This document shows, one piece after another, positions 16,399 through 24,967 of a DNA stretch of 53,311 nucleotides. The notes below the pieces were generated by a model. It saw only the letters and a program-made list of their open reading frames with translations. It ran no database searches and had not been told where the DNA came from. The first letter of the stretch is position 1. The number at the start of each line of letters is the position of its first letter. A program made the translations under genes and the position numbers. Source of the stretch: DASXMR01 sp036495525 (GTDB lineage: Bacteria; Actinomycetota; Actinomycetes; Streptosporangiales; Streptosporangiaceae); assembly GCA_036495525.1 (NCBI GenBank), contig DASXMR010000143.1:1-53311 (forward strand), given 5' to 3'.

Positions 16399-17370
16399 GT
16401 GGGCGGTGAGCAGCCAGGGGCGGGCACCGCGGTGCGGGCTGCCAGCCTGCCTGCCGCCTGCTCGCCTGATGACCCGGCAGCGCTGCTCGCCGGCCTGCCG
16501 AGCCTGGCGGCGACGCCGCGCGAGATCGAGGAGCTGCCCGGCGGCCTGACCAACCGGAACTACAAGGTGAGCACGCCGCGCGGCGTGTTCGTCGCGAGGG
16601 TGTGGCAGGCCGGCGGGGAGCTGCTGGCCATCGACCGGGAGAATGAGTACCGCAATTCGGTGATCGCGGCGCAGAGCGGCGCCGGCGCACCGGTCGTCGA
16701 GTACCGCCCGCAGGACGGCGTGCTGGTCATCGAGTACCTCGAAGGCCGCACGCTGACCAACGCCGACGTGGCGCAGCCAGGCACCATCAAGCGGATCGCC
16801 GCGGCGTGCCGGCTGCTGCACGGCGGCGGCCGGTTCGTCAACGACTTCGACATGTTCGCCATCCAGGCCCGTTACCGTCAGGTCGCCGCGGCCCGCGGCA
16901 TCCGGGTCCCGGCCGGCTACGACGACCTGCTGCCGCGCTTCGAGGCGGTCAGGGACGCGCTCGCCGCGACCGCCAGCGGCACCGTCCCGTGCAACAACGA
17001 CCTGCTCGCCGCCAACTTCATCGACGACGGCGAGCGGATCGCCCTGATCGACTACGAGTACGCGGGCAACAACGACCCGTGCTTCGAGCTGGGCAATATC
17101 GCGGCCGAGTGCCGCCTGCAGCCCGACGGCCTGGCCGGGCTGGTGACCGCGTACGACGGGGCGGCACGGCGCAGCCGGATAGCCAGGGCCCGGCTGCTCG
17201 GGCTGGCCGGCATGTACGGCTGGACGCTGTGGGGCGCCATCCAGAGCGCGACGAGCCCGATCGACTACGACTTCCGGGCCTGGGCGGCTGAACGGTTCGA
17301 CGGCGCGGCGGCCGGGCTGCGGTCGGCCGGGCTCGCCGGGCTGCTCGAGGACGTGCAGCGTGCCGACTGA
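16399..17370 (+). CDS. Choline/ethanolamine kinase-like phosphotransferase
   Basis: A 323-aa protein of the aminoglycoside phosphotransferase/choline kinase fold. Visible are GGLTNRNYKV (glycine-rich loop), the hinge VLVIEYLEGRTL, the catalytic loop CNNDLLAANFI and the metal loop IDYEYAGNNDPCFELGN. The catalytic loop normally reads HNDxxxxN; here the His is Asn199 while the catalytic Asp201 and Asn206 remain. It lies five bases before the demethylating dehydrogenase, so it may act on the same methylated amine or serve as a binding protein. GTG 16399 has GGAGGAGGGAG upstream. Confidence 0.83.
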   Translation: MGGEQPGAGTAVRAASLPAACSPDDPAALLAGLPSLAATPREIEELPGGLTNRNYKVSTPRGVFVARVWQAGGELLAIDRENEYRNSVIAAQSGAGAPVVEYRPQDGVLVIEYLEGRTLTNADVAQPGTIKRIAAACRLLHGGGRFVNDFDMFAIQARYRQVAAARGIRVPAGYDDLLPRFEAVRDALAATASGTVPCNNDLLAANFIDDGERIALIDYEYAGNNDPCFELGNIAAECRLQPDGLAGLVTAYDGAARRSRIARARLLGLAGMYGWTLWGAIQSATSPIDYDFRAWAAERFDGAAAGLRSAGLAGLLEDVQRAD

Positions 17371-17375
17371 CCAGC

Positions 17376-19931
17376 GTGATGAATGACCGCTCCTGGCGGC
17401 CGGCCGGGCCGGCCGCCGGGGCGGAGGGGCCGGGGGAGGAGGCCGCGGCGCGGGCTGCCGGGGGAGGAAGCACAGGGCAGCCCGTGCCGCCAGGCCGCGC
17501 CCGCGTCGTCATCATCGGCGGCGGCGTGATCGGCGCGAGCGTCGCCTACCACCTGGCCGTGCTCGGCTGGACCGACGTGCTGCTGCTTGAGCAGGGCCAG
17601 CTGTCCTGCGGTACCACCTGGCACGCGGCCGGGCTGGTCGGCCAGCTGCGTGCCACCGAGAGCGGCACCGCTCTGGTGCAGTACTCCACCGAGCTGTACG
17701 CCGCCCTTGAGCAGGAGACAGGGCTCAGCGCCGGGTTCCGCCGCTGCGGCGGGCTGACGGTGGCCCGCACCCCCGAGCGGCTGACGCAGCTGCGGCGGAC
17801 CGCCGCGACGGCCGAGGCCTACCAGCTCGACTGCGAAATGATCAGCCCGCGTCAGGCGCGCCAGATGTATCCGGTCATGGAGACCTGCGACCTGGCCGGG
17901 GCGATCTGGCTGCCGGGTGACGGCCGGGCCGACCCGGCCGGGCTGACCGCGGCGCTGGCCGCCGGCGCCCGGCAGCGCGGCGTCACGATCCGCGAGCGCA
18001 CCAGGGTGACCGGCGTGCTGACGGCCGGCGGCGCGGTGAGCGGGGTGCGCACCCCGCAAGGCGACATCGAAGCCGAGATCGTGGTCAACTGCGCCGGCCA
18101 GTGGGCCAAGCAGGTCGGCGAGATGTGCGGGGTGACGGTGCCGCTGCACTCGGCCGAGCACTTCTACGTAGTCACCGACCAGATCGACGGCGTGCACCGC
18201 GACCTGCCGGTACTGCGCGACCCGGACGGCTACACCTACTTCAAGGAGGAGGTCGGGGGCCTGGTCGTCGGCGGCTTCGAGCCGCAGGCCAAGCCCTGGG
18301 TAGCGCCGGACCAGATCCCGCACCCGTTCGAGTTCCAGCTGCTCGAGGAGGACTTGGACCACTTCTCGGTGCTGATGACCAGCGCGCTGCAGCGTATCCC
18401 GGTGCTGCAGGACACCGGCATCAAGAAGTTCTACAACGGGCCGGAGAGCTTCACCCCGGATAATCAGTTCCTGCTCGGTGAGGCCCCTGAGCTGCGGAAC
18501 TTCTTCGTCGCGGCCGGCTTCAACTCCGTCGGCATCGCCTCGGCCGGCGGGGCTGGCCTGGCGCTCGCCGAGTGGATCACCGGCGGCGAGCCGGCCACCG
18601 ACCTGACGGCGGTCGACATCCGCAGGTTCGCCCGCTTCCACGGCAACAACAGGTGGCTGCGGGACCGCGTCGGCGAGATCCTCGGGCTGCACTACGCGGT
18701 GCCGTGGCCAAACCGGGAGCTCGAGACCGCCCGGCCGTTTCGTCGTTCTCCCGTCCATCACCTGCTCGAGCGGGCAAACGCCAGCTTCGGCAGCCGGATG
18801 GGCTGGGAGCGGCCCAGCTATTTCGCGCCAGCCGGCGCAGACCCCGCGCTCGGCTACTCCTGGGACAAGCCGCCGTGGCTGCCGTGGTCGGCGGCCGAGC
18901 AGCGGGCCACCCGCGGCGCGGTGGCCGTCTTCGACCAGACATCGTTCTCCAAGTACCTGATGACCGGCCCGGACGCCGAGAGGGCGCTGCAGTACCTGTG
19001 CACCAACGACGTCGCGGTCAGCCCAGGCCGGACCGTGTACACCGGGCTGCTCAACCCGCGCGGCACCTACGAGTCAGACATCACCGTCACGCGGCTGAGC
19101 GAGCAGGAGTTCCTGCTCGTCAGCAGCGCCGCGACGAGCCAGCGGGACCAGGACCATATCCGCCGGCACATCCCGGCCGGCCTGCACGCGGCCGTGGTGG
19201 ACATGACCTCCGCGTACGCCGTCTACGGCGTCATGGGACCCAGGTCACGCGAGCTACTGCAGCGGGTGTCGGCCAGTGACCTGACCGACGCGGGCTTCCC
19301 GTTCGGCAGCAGCCGGGAGATCGACCTCGGCTACTCGACCGTGCGGGCGACCAGGATCACCTACGTCGGCGAGCTCGGCTGGGAGCTGTACGTGCCGGTC
19401 GAGTTCGCGGTCGGTGTCTACCAGGACCTGATGGCGGCCGGCGCGACGCTCGGCGTCGTGAACGCCGGCTACTACGCGATCGAGTCGATGCGGCTGGAAA
19501 AGGGCTACCGGGCATTCGGCCGGGAGCTGACCCCCGACTACAACCCGGTGGAGGCAGGCCTGCTCTTCGCCTGCAAAATGCGCACCGGCATTGGCTTCCT
19601 CGGCCGGGAGGCGGTCGAGAAAGCACGGGCAGACGGCCCGCGACGGCGGCTGGTCTCGCTGGTACTTGCCGACCACGACGCGATGCTGTGGGGCGGCGAG
19701 CTGATCTTGCGTGATGGCGTGGCTTGCGGTCAGGTGACGTCGGCCGCCTGGGGCGAGACGGTCGGTGCCTGCGTCGGCCTCGGCTACCTGCGCGACCCAG
19801 CCGGCGGGACCGTGACCGCCGATTTCGCCGCTTCCGGCTGCTACCAGGTCGACGTCGGCGGCGAGCGGTATCCGGCCGCCGTGCACGTGCGCCCGCCGTA
19901 CGACCCGGCCGGCCACCGCGTGCGCGGCTAG
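17376..19931 (+). CDS. FAD-dependent dehydrogenase fused to GcvT domain (dimethylglycine/sarcosine dehydrogenase-like)
   Basis: An 851-aa two-part enzyme. Residues 43-430 form a DAO-type FAD oxidoreductase with VVIIGGGVIGAS (G48, G50, G53) and TTWHAAGL, whose His83 matches the residue that binds FAD covalently in dimethylglycine dehydrogenase. Residues 470-840 form a GcvT-like folate-binding aminomethyl domain (GVMGPRSRELLQRVS, YVGELGWELYVP, ESMRLEKGYRAFGRELT). Such enzymes oxidise an N-methyl group and pass the one-carbon unit to tetrahydrofolate, giving methylene-THF. The substrate is probably dimethylglycine, sarcosine or a related methylamine. Start GTG 17376 lacks a clear Shine-Dalgarno; GTG 17484, nearer the FAD motif, is possible. 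Confidence 0.88.
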   Translation: MMNDRSWRPAGPAAGAEGPGEEAAARAAGGGSTGQPVPPGRARVVIIGGGVIGASVAYHLAVLGWTDVLLLEQGQLSCGTTWHAAGLVGQLRATESGTALVQYSTELYAALEQETGLSAGFRRCGGLTVARTPERLTQLRRTAATAEAYQLDCEMISPRQARQMYPVMETCDLAGAIWLPGDGRADPAGLTAALAAGARQRGVTIRERTRVTGVLTAGGAVSGVRTPQGDIEAEIVVNCAGQWAKQVGEMCGVTVPLHSAEHFYVVTDQIDGVHRDLPVLRDPDGYTYFKEEVGGLVVGGFEPQAKPWVAPDQIPHPFEFQLLEEDLDHFSVLMTSALQRIPVLQDTGIKKFYNGPESFTPDNQFLLGEAPELRNFFVAAGFNSVGIASAGGAGLALAEWITGGEPATDLTAVDIRRFARFHGNNRWLRDRVGEILGLHYAVPWPNRELETARPFRRSPVHHLLERANASFGSRMGWERPSYFAPAGADPALGYSWDKPPWLPWSAAEQRATRGAVAVFDQTSFSKYLMTGPDAERALQYLCTNDVAVSPGRTVYTGLLNPRGTYESDITVTRLSEQEFLLVSSAATSQRDQDHIRRHIPAGLHAAVVDMTSAYAVYGVMGPRSRELLQRVSASDLTDAGFPFGSSREIDLGYSTVRATRITYVGELGWELYVPVEFAVGVYQDLMAAGATLGVVNAGYYAIESMRLEKGYRAFGRELTPDYNPVEAGLLFACKMRTGIGFLGREAVEKARADGPRRRLVSLVLADHDAMLWGGELILRDGVACGQVTSAAWGETVGACVGLGYLRDPAGGTVTADFAASGCYQVDVGGERYPAAVHVRPPYDPAGHRVRG

Positions 19932-20029
19932 CAGTCGCGCGGCGCTTCGGCGCCGAAGTTTACCGGCCGGGTGGCCGGGTAGCCGGTGGACTTCCCAAGC
20001 TGCGATACCTCGTGAGAGGAGTGCTCTTC

Positions 20030-21667
20030 TTGCGGCCGCGACGACTCGCACCGCTGTATCGATCTCGCGTTACCCACGCCGCGGCAGCCGTTGTCCTGGT
20101 CATTACCACCGTCACCGTGGTGGCCTTCTCGGCGGCGCGACCGGTGGTGAACCGCGTGGTCAGCGACCTGTTTTCGACGCCGATTCACCCGCCGCCCTGG
20201 TCCTGCAAGCTCGGTCCAGGCTCGGTGCCGCGCCGGCGGGTCCTTATCCTTTACGACAGCACCGGCAGATTTGCCGCCTACGGCGCGCAAACCGGTGTTT
20301 TCGCGGCCAATTTCGCTTCGCATTTCGCGCGGCCCGTCCGGCAGCCGGTGAAGCGGTACCGGCGGGGCGAGATGCGACATTTCGCCGCGGTCATCTATGT
20401 CGGCATCAATTACGGCGAGCACCTGCCGGCTGGCTTCCTTGCCGACGCGCGGGCCGGCGTCCGGCCGGTGCTGTGGCTCGGCGAGAACGCCTACCAGCTG
20501 ACGGACAGGGCTTACGCGCGGGCGCACGGGTGGCGGGCGACCGGCACCGTGACCCGTCATTTCACCACCGTGCGCTACCGCAACGTGAACCTGACGACCC
20601 ACGCCCGCACGCTCGACCGGATCCGGCTACTTAGGCCCAGCCGGGCGCGGGTGCTGGGGACAGCGCAGACCGCGAGCGGCAGCAGCGTTCCGTGGGCGGT
20701 GCGTTCAGGCCGCCTGACCTACGTCGCCGAGGCGTCGCTGGACTCCGAGGGCAGCGAGGACCGCTCGTTCGCCGTGGCTGACCTGATGGCCGGACTGTTC
20801 GGGCCGGTGCCGCAGCGGCACCGGGCGCTGATCAGGCTGGAGGACGTCGGGCCGGAAGCCGACCCGGTGCAGCTTCGCCAGGTCGCGAACTTCCTGGCGT
20901 CGCGGCACGTCCCGTTCACCGTCGCTGCCTACCCGCTGTACCTCGGCCCGGCCGGGCAGCAGCCGCGCAAGCGGATCTCGCTGACCGGCAACCCGGCAGT
21001 CGACGAGGCCATCAAGTACATGCTCAGCAAGGGCGGCACGCTGGCCCTGCACGGTTACACCCATCAGCTGGGCGCCAAGCACAACCCGAACAACGGCGAG
21101 AGCGGCGAGGACTTCGAGTTCTACCGCGTCCACTACAACGCCGGGCACAAGCTGATCTATGACGGGCCGACGGGGCGGTACCCGGCCGTGTGGGCCAGGC
21201 ACCGGATCGCCGAGGCGCTGGCGGCCGTCCGCGCGGCTGGCCTGCCGCGGCCCGAGATCTGGCAGTTTCCTGAGTACGGCGCCTCGCCGGCCGCCTACCG
21301 GGTCGCGGCGTCGATGTTCGTCGCCAGGTTCGAGCGGGTCAGCTACGCGGCCGGCCCGCCAGGTCATGAGAACCTCAAGACCCTGACCGAGCAGATGCCG
21401 CCTTTCCTGGTCCGCGATGTGTACGGCGGCCCGGTGCTGCCGGAAACTCTCGGCTACGTCCAGGGCGCGGACGAGTCAGGAAGCGGGGCAGGCTCGGTCC
21501 GGCAGATCCTCGCCGCGGCGGCGGCGCAGAAGGGCGCGGTCCGCGACAACGTGGCCGGCGTTTACTACCACCCGTTTCTCGGCGTCGGGCCATTGCGGAG
21601 CCTGGTGGACGGCATTCAGCGCGAAGGCTACAAATTCGTCACTGACTGCAATGTACTGAGGGGGTAA
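20030..21667 (+). CDS. DUF2334 polysaccharide-deacetylase-like envelope protein
   Basis: A 545-aa protein with one N-terminal membrane anchor (about residues 12-32) and a long extracellular part. The C-terminal half is DUF2334, a divergent NodB-like barrel: ALIRLEDVGPEADPVQL carries the Asp-x-x-Asp-like first motif, TLALHGYTHQLG the His motif and VYYHPFLG the final His. The N-terminal half (RVLILYDSTGRF, AAVIYVGINYGEHLP, WLGENAYQL) resembles a Rossmann-like domain common before DUF2334. It is the first gene of a packed group with a GT2 synthase, so it likely modifies the polymer made there. TTG 20030 has AGAGGAG 8 bases upstream; GTG 20012 is an alternative. Confidence 0.82.
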   Translation: MRPRRLAPLYRSRVTHAAAAVVLVITTVTVVAFSAARPVVNRVVSDLFSTPIHPPPWSCKLGPGSVPRRRVLILYDSTGRFAAYGAQTGVFAANFASHFARPVRQPVKRYRRGEMRHFAAVIYVGINYGEHLPAGFLADARAGVRPVLWLGENAYQLTDRAYARAHGWRATGTVTRHFTTVRYRNVNLTTHARTLDRIRLLRPSRARVLGTAQTASGSSVPWAVRSGRLTYVAEASLDSEGSEDRSFAVADLMAGLFGPVPQRHRALIRLEDVGPEADPVQLRQVANFLASRHVPFTVAAYPLYLGPAGQQPRKRISLTGNPAVDEAIKYMLSKGGTLALHGYTHQLGAKHNPNNGESGEDFEFYRVHYNAGHKLIYDGPTGRYPAVWARHRIAEALAAVRAAGLPRPEIWQFPEYGASPAAYRVAASMFVARFERVSYAAGPPGHENLKTLTEQMPPFLVRDVYGGPVLPETLGYVQGADESGSGAGSVRQILAAAAAQKGAVRDNVAGVYYHPFLGVGPLRSLVDGIQREGYKFVTDCNVLRG

Positions 21668-21670
21668 CCT

Positions 21671-21787
21671 GTGCTGCTTTTCGCCGCTGCCATGGTGGCC
21701 GCGGTGGGCCTGGTATTCGCCGGCTACGGCGTTGCCATGGTGCTGCTGTGCGTGGCCGCCGCATCGACTCGATGGCGGGGCAGGTGA
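21671..21787 (+). CDS. 38-aa single-pass membrane peptide
   Basis: A small gene with GTG 21671, an excellent Shine-Dalgarno (GAGGGGG, 6 bases away) and TGA 21785-21787. It lies three bases after the DUF2334 stop. The product is almost all hydrophobic (VLLFAAAMVAAVGLVFAGYG and onward), ending in the basic STRWRGR, so it is a single-span, probably N-out/C-in membrane peptide. Its stop overlaps the ATG of the glycosyltransferase (TGATG), which ties it to the synthase by translational coupling. Not recognised; it may be a small synthase subunit. Confidence 0.7.
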   Translation: MLLFAAAMVAAVGLVFAGYGVAMVLLCVAAASTRWRGR

Positions 21788-23085
21788 TGCCGGGCGTGCT
21801 GCTGCAATGGCTCGACTGGATAGCCGCGGCCGGCATCGTCGCCGTCTTCGCGCATGCCGTCCGGCTCTGGTTCGTGAGCCGCGCTGACCCGGCGGAGCCC
21901 GGTATCGCGGCCGGCGCGTCTGACGGCTACTTGTTCGCCTTCATGGTGCCCGCCCTCAACGAGGCGCGGGTCATCGGGAACACCCTCGACCGCCTGCTCG
22001 CCCTGCCGGTAAGCAACAGCCTCGTCCTGGTCATCGACGACGGGTCGGACGACGGCACTGCCCAGGTGGTGGAGGCGCGCGACGACCCTCGCGTCGTTCT
22101 GCTGCGCCGGGAGCCGCCGGCCGCGCGGCAGGGCAAGGGCGCGGCGCTGAACGCCGGCTTCCAGCGGCTCGTCGCCGAGCTCAGTGACTGGCCAGCCGAC
22201 AAGGTCATCGTCGGCATCATGGACGCTGACGGCCGGCTTGACATCCAGGCACCCGACCGGGTGGCGGCTTATTTCGCCGAGCCCGCCGTGGGCGCCGTGC
22301 AGATAGCGGTGAGGATCTACAACCGGCACCAGAGCGGCCTGGCCAGGCTGCAGGACATGGAGTTCGTCACCTACACCGATGTCTTTCAGGGCGCCCGCGA
22401 CGTGTGGGGGGTGGCTGGCCTGGGCGGCAACGGCCAGTTCGTGCGCCTGGCGGCGCACCTGGACCTGGCCCCTGAACCCTGGACCGACGGCCTGACCGAG
22501 GACCTGGAGCAGGGCCTGCGGCTGATCTGCGCCGGCTGGCGGACCAGGTACTGCCGGGACGTCGCGGTGCACCAGCAGGGCCTCGTCTCGCCGTGGCGGC
22601 TGCTCCGCCAGCGATCCCGCTGGTTCCAGGGTCACCTGCAGGCGTGGCGGCAGATCCCGCTCGTCCTGCGCCGGGCGCCGCTGCGCACCGTGCCGCACCT
22701 GCTGCACAGCCTCCTGGTTCCGGTCCTGCTGCTAGCGAACGTCGCGCTGACCGCCGCCCTCGGCGCGACGCTGGCCGGGCTGGCCGTCTCGCCCGCTGTC
22801 CGGGCCGGCCTCGGGCAGCCGGGCGCTGTCGTCGGCTGGTACTGGCTCACCTTCGCGCTGGCCATGTTCCTCACGGTCTCGGTCTATGCCCGGCGGGAGC
22901 GGATGATCAGGCGCTGGCGGCTGCTGGTGCTGGGTCACGCGTTCGCCGGCTACGCGCTGCTGTGGATCGTGGCCGGGTACCTGGCGGTCGGGCGGATGGT
23001 CAGCCGGCGGCGCGGCTGGGTGAAGACCGACCGGATCGCCGAGCCGCCGCGGCGGCGCGCGCCGACGCGGAGCGGTGCTCCGTGA
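21787..23085 (+). CDS. Family 2 glycosyltransferase, processive polysaccharide synthase type
   Basis: A 432-aa membrane GT2. There is one N-terminal helix (about residues 10-28), then the catalytic domain with VIDDGSDDGT (UDP-binding Asp), MDADGRLD (DxD-like metal site), TEDLEQG (catalytic Asp in the TED motif) and RQRSRWFQG (Q-x-x-R-W). This set is shared with cellulose, hyaluronan and poly-N-acetylglucosamine synthases. Two or three C-terminal helices would form the pore. ATG 21787 is taken because it overlaps the stop of the 38-aa peptide. The nearby UDP-GlcNAc 2-epimerase suggests N-acetylhexosamine donors, an inference. Confidence 0.87.
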   Translation: MPGVLLQWLDWIAAAGIVAVFAHAVRLWFVSRADPAEPGIAAGASDGYLFAFMVPALNEARVIGNTLDRLLALPVSNSLVLVIDDGSDDGTAQVVEARDDPRVVLLRREPPAARQGKGAALNAGFQRLVAELSDWPADKVIVGIMDADGRLDIQAPDRVAAYFAEPAVGAVQIAVRIYNRHQSGLARLQDMEFVTYTDVFQGARDVWGVAGLGGNGQFVRLAAHLDLAPEPWTDGLTEDLEQGLRLICAGWRTRYCRDVAVHQQGLVSPWRLLRQRSRWFQGHLQAWRQIPLVLRRAPLRTVPHLLHSLLVPVLLLANVALTAALGATLAGLAVSPAVRAGLGQPGAVVGWYWLTFALAMFLTVSVYARRERMIRRWRLLVLGHAFAGYALLWIVAGYLAVGRMVSRRRGWVKTDRIAEPPRRRAPTRSGAP

Positions 23086-23711
23086 GGCGGCAGGCCATGA
23101 CGGCCGTGGCGGCGGTGCTCGCGCTGGCGGGCGGGGCCGCTGGCTGCGGCAGCCAGCAGCAATCGCCTGCCTCCGGCCGCCCCTGGCGGGTGGCCTATGA
23201 CGGATACGGCCAGGTCAGGTTCGCAGCCGGCCACATCACGATGCGGCCGGCCAGGGCGCGCTCGGCGCACAGCACGCACGCCGCGCTTGTGCTCTCGGCG
23301 CGCAGCTGGCGGGACGTGAGCATCGGGGTCCGGCTGCGCACGGACCGTCAGCTGCGCCGGCCGCGGCCGCGCCCCTGGGAGGTCGGCTGGGTGGTCTGGC
23401 ATTACGTCGATAACCAGCACTTCTATTACCTGGCGCTGAAGCCGGACGGCTGGGAACTCGGCAAGGAAAGCCCCGGCTACCCGGGCGACCAGCGTTTCCT
23501 GGCGACCGGCAGGACGCCGGCCTTCCCGCCCGGCCGCTGGTACTCGGTCAGCGTTCAGCAGCGCGGTCAGCGCATCCAGGTCAGCGTCGACGGCCGCCAG
23601 CTGGTGCGGTTCACCGACAGCCGGGACCCCTACCTGGGCGGATACGTGGGCCTGTACACCGAAGATGCGTCCGTGACGTTCCAGCCCACCGGGCTGACGG
23701 CTATCCCCTGA
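23082..23711 (+). CDS. Lipoprotein with lamin-G/DUF1080-like beta-sandwich
   Basis: A 209-aa exported protein. A short signal (MTAVAAVLALAGGAAGC) ends in a lipobox-like AAGC, predicting a lipid anchor. The mature part looks like a concanavalin-type sandwich: WRDVSIGVRLRTD, VGWVVWHYVDNQHFYYLALKP, WYSVSVQQRGQRIQVSVDG and GGYVGLYTEDASVTF, as in DUF1080 and LamG carbohydrate-binding modules. GTG 23082 overlaps the synthase stop by four bases (GTGA), so the two are coupled. Its probable job is binding or trimming the polymer outside the cell. Confidence 0.72.
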   Translation: MRRQAMTAVAAVLALAGGAAGCGSQQQSPASGRPWRVAYDGYGQVRFAAGHITMRPARARSAHSTHAALVLSARSWRDVSIGVRLRTDRQLRRPRPRPWEVGWVVWHYVDNQHFYYLALKPDGWELGKESPGYPGDQRFLATGRTPAFPPGRWYSVSVQQRGQRIQVSVDGRQLVRFTDSRDPYLGGYVGLYTEDASVTFQPTGLTAIP

Positions 23712-23727
23712 GTCACAGAAAGGACCC

Positions 23728-24909
23728 ATGATGCACAGCACCGCGGCCAGGCGAGTCATGGTCGTGTACGGCACGCGGCCGGAGGCCATCAAGCTGGCGC
23801 CGGTGGTACGCGCGCTCGACAAGACACCGCTGCTCGCACCCGTGGTCGCCCTGACCGGACAGCACCGGGCCATCGTGGACCAGGTCAACGAGACGTTCGG
23901 GGTGCGGCCCGATCACGACCTGAACGTGATCAGGCCGCGGCAGGAGCTGGACGGCCTGACCGCTCGGGTCCTCGAGCGGCTCACCGCCGTGCTGCGGGCC
24001 GAGCGCCCCGATGCGGTGGTCGTCCAGGGCGACACGACATCCGCCTTCGCCGGCGCGCTGGCCGCGTTCTACCAGAATATTCCGGTGATCCACGTCGAAG
24101 CCGGCCTGCGGACCGGCGACCTGTCCGCACCCTTTCCTGAAGAGGCCAACCGCCGCCTGACCAGCCAGCTCGCCGCCCTGCACCTGGCGCCGACGCCAGT
24201 GAGCGAGGGCAACCTGCTCGGCGCTGGCATACCGGCTGACCAGGTGCTGGTCACCGGGAACACGGTCATCGACGCCCTGCTCTGGGCCGTCGGGCAGCGC
24301 GTGCCGTACGGCAGCCGGGAACTGGAGCAGGTCGAGAACTGCGACAGGCCGGTGCTGCTCGTCACTGCGCACCGCCGGGAGTCCTGGGGCCGCCCCCTGC
24401 GGGGCATCGCCGCCGCCATCGCCGCTCTCGCGAGGGCGCATCCGGAGCTGATCGTGGTGCTGCCCGTGCACCCGAATCCCGTCGTCCGCGAGGCGCTGCT
24501 GCCGGTGCTGCAGGAGATCAGCAACGTGAAGACGGTCGAGCCGCTGAGCTACGGCCCGTTCGCCCGGCTGCTGCAGCGGTCCACGGTCGTCCTCACCGAC
24601 AGCGGTGGCGTGCAGGAGGAGGCGCCCAGCCTCGGCAAGCCCGTGCTTGTCATGCGAGAGACGACCGAGCGGCCCGAGGCGGTCGCCGCTGGCACCGCCA
24701 AGCTGGTCGGAACCGACCCGGAGCAGGTGTTCGCGGAAGTGGACCGCCTGCTGACCAGCGCTCCCGCCTTTGAGGCCATGGCCAGCGCGGTGAATCCCTA
24801 CGGCGACGGGCAAGCGGCGCCGCGCACGGCAGCCGCGATCGAGCACATGTTCGCGCTGGCTCCGCGGCCAGCCCCGTTCGAGCCGCCGGTCCACGCCGGC
24901 CCGGCCTGA
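23728..24909 (+). CDS. wecB: UDP-N-acetylglucosamine 2-epimerase (non-hydrolysing)
   Basis: A 393-aa enzyme interconverting UDP-GlcNAc and UDP-ManNAc. Family hallmarks are VVYGTRPEAIKLAPVVRAL at the start, VQGDTTSAFAGALAAF, IPVIHVEAGLRTGD, PFPEEANRR, LVTAHRRES and LTDSGGVQEEAPSLGKPVLV. AAAGGA precedes a double ATG; the second ATG (23731) has the better spacing. It lies 16 bases after the lipoprotein gene, at the end of the polysaccharide group. A ManNAc-containing polymer, or a ManNAc unit in the wall, is the likely use. Confidence 0.92.
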   Translation: MMHSTAARRVMVVYGTRPEAIKLAPVVRALDKTPLLAPVVALTGQHRAIVDQVNETFGVRPDHDLNVIRPRQELDGLTARVLERLTAVLRAERPDAVVVQGDTTSAFAGALAAFYQNIPVIHVEAGLRTGDLSAPFPEEANRRLTSQLAALHLAPTPVSEGNLLGAGIPADQVLVTGNTVIDALLWAVGQRVPYGSRELEQVENCDRPVLLVTAHRRESWGRPLRGIAAAIAALARAHPELIVVLPVHPNPVVREALLPVLQEISNVKTVEPLSYGPFARLLQRSTVVLTDSGGVQEEAPSLGKPVLVMRETTERPEAVAAGTAKLVGTDPEQVFAEVDRLLTSAPAFEAMASAVNPYGDGQAAPRTAAAIEHMFALAPRPAPFEPPVHAGPA

Positions 24910-24931
24910 CCGCCTGCCGACCTGCCGCCCC

Positions 24932-24961
24932 TTGCGCAGGGCGGCCGGACGGCGCTACAAA
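24932..24961 (+). promoter_or_regulatory. Promoter of the BTAD regulator, probably leaderless
   Basis: TTGCGC (24932-24937), 18 bases, TACAAA (24956-24961), then six bases to GTG 24968. No Shine-Dalgarno precedes the GTG, so translation likely begins at the 5' end of the mRNA. Confidence 0.45.
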
Positions 24962-24967
24962 CGGTGC

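Noticed and set aside
17265..18761. 498-codon minus-strand frame opposite the FAD dehydrogenase
   Set aside because: Antisense of conserved FAD and substrate domains; composition rich in His, Arg, Gln and Asp without structure.
19724..20011. Extension of the DUF2334 frame into the end of the dehydrogenase gene
   Set aside because: Arg/Pro-rich shadow of the dehydrogenase; strong Shine-Dalgarno and membrane anchor begin only at 20030.
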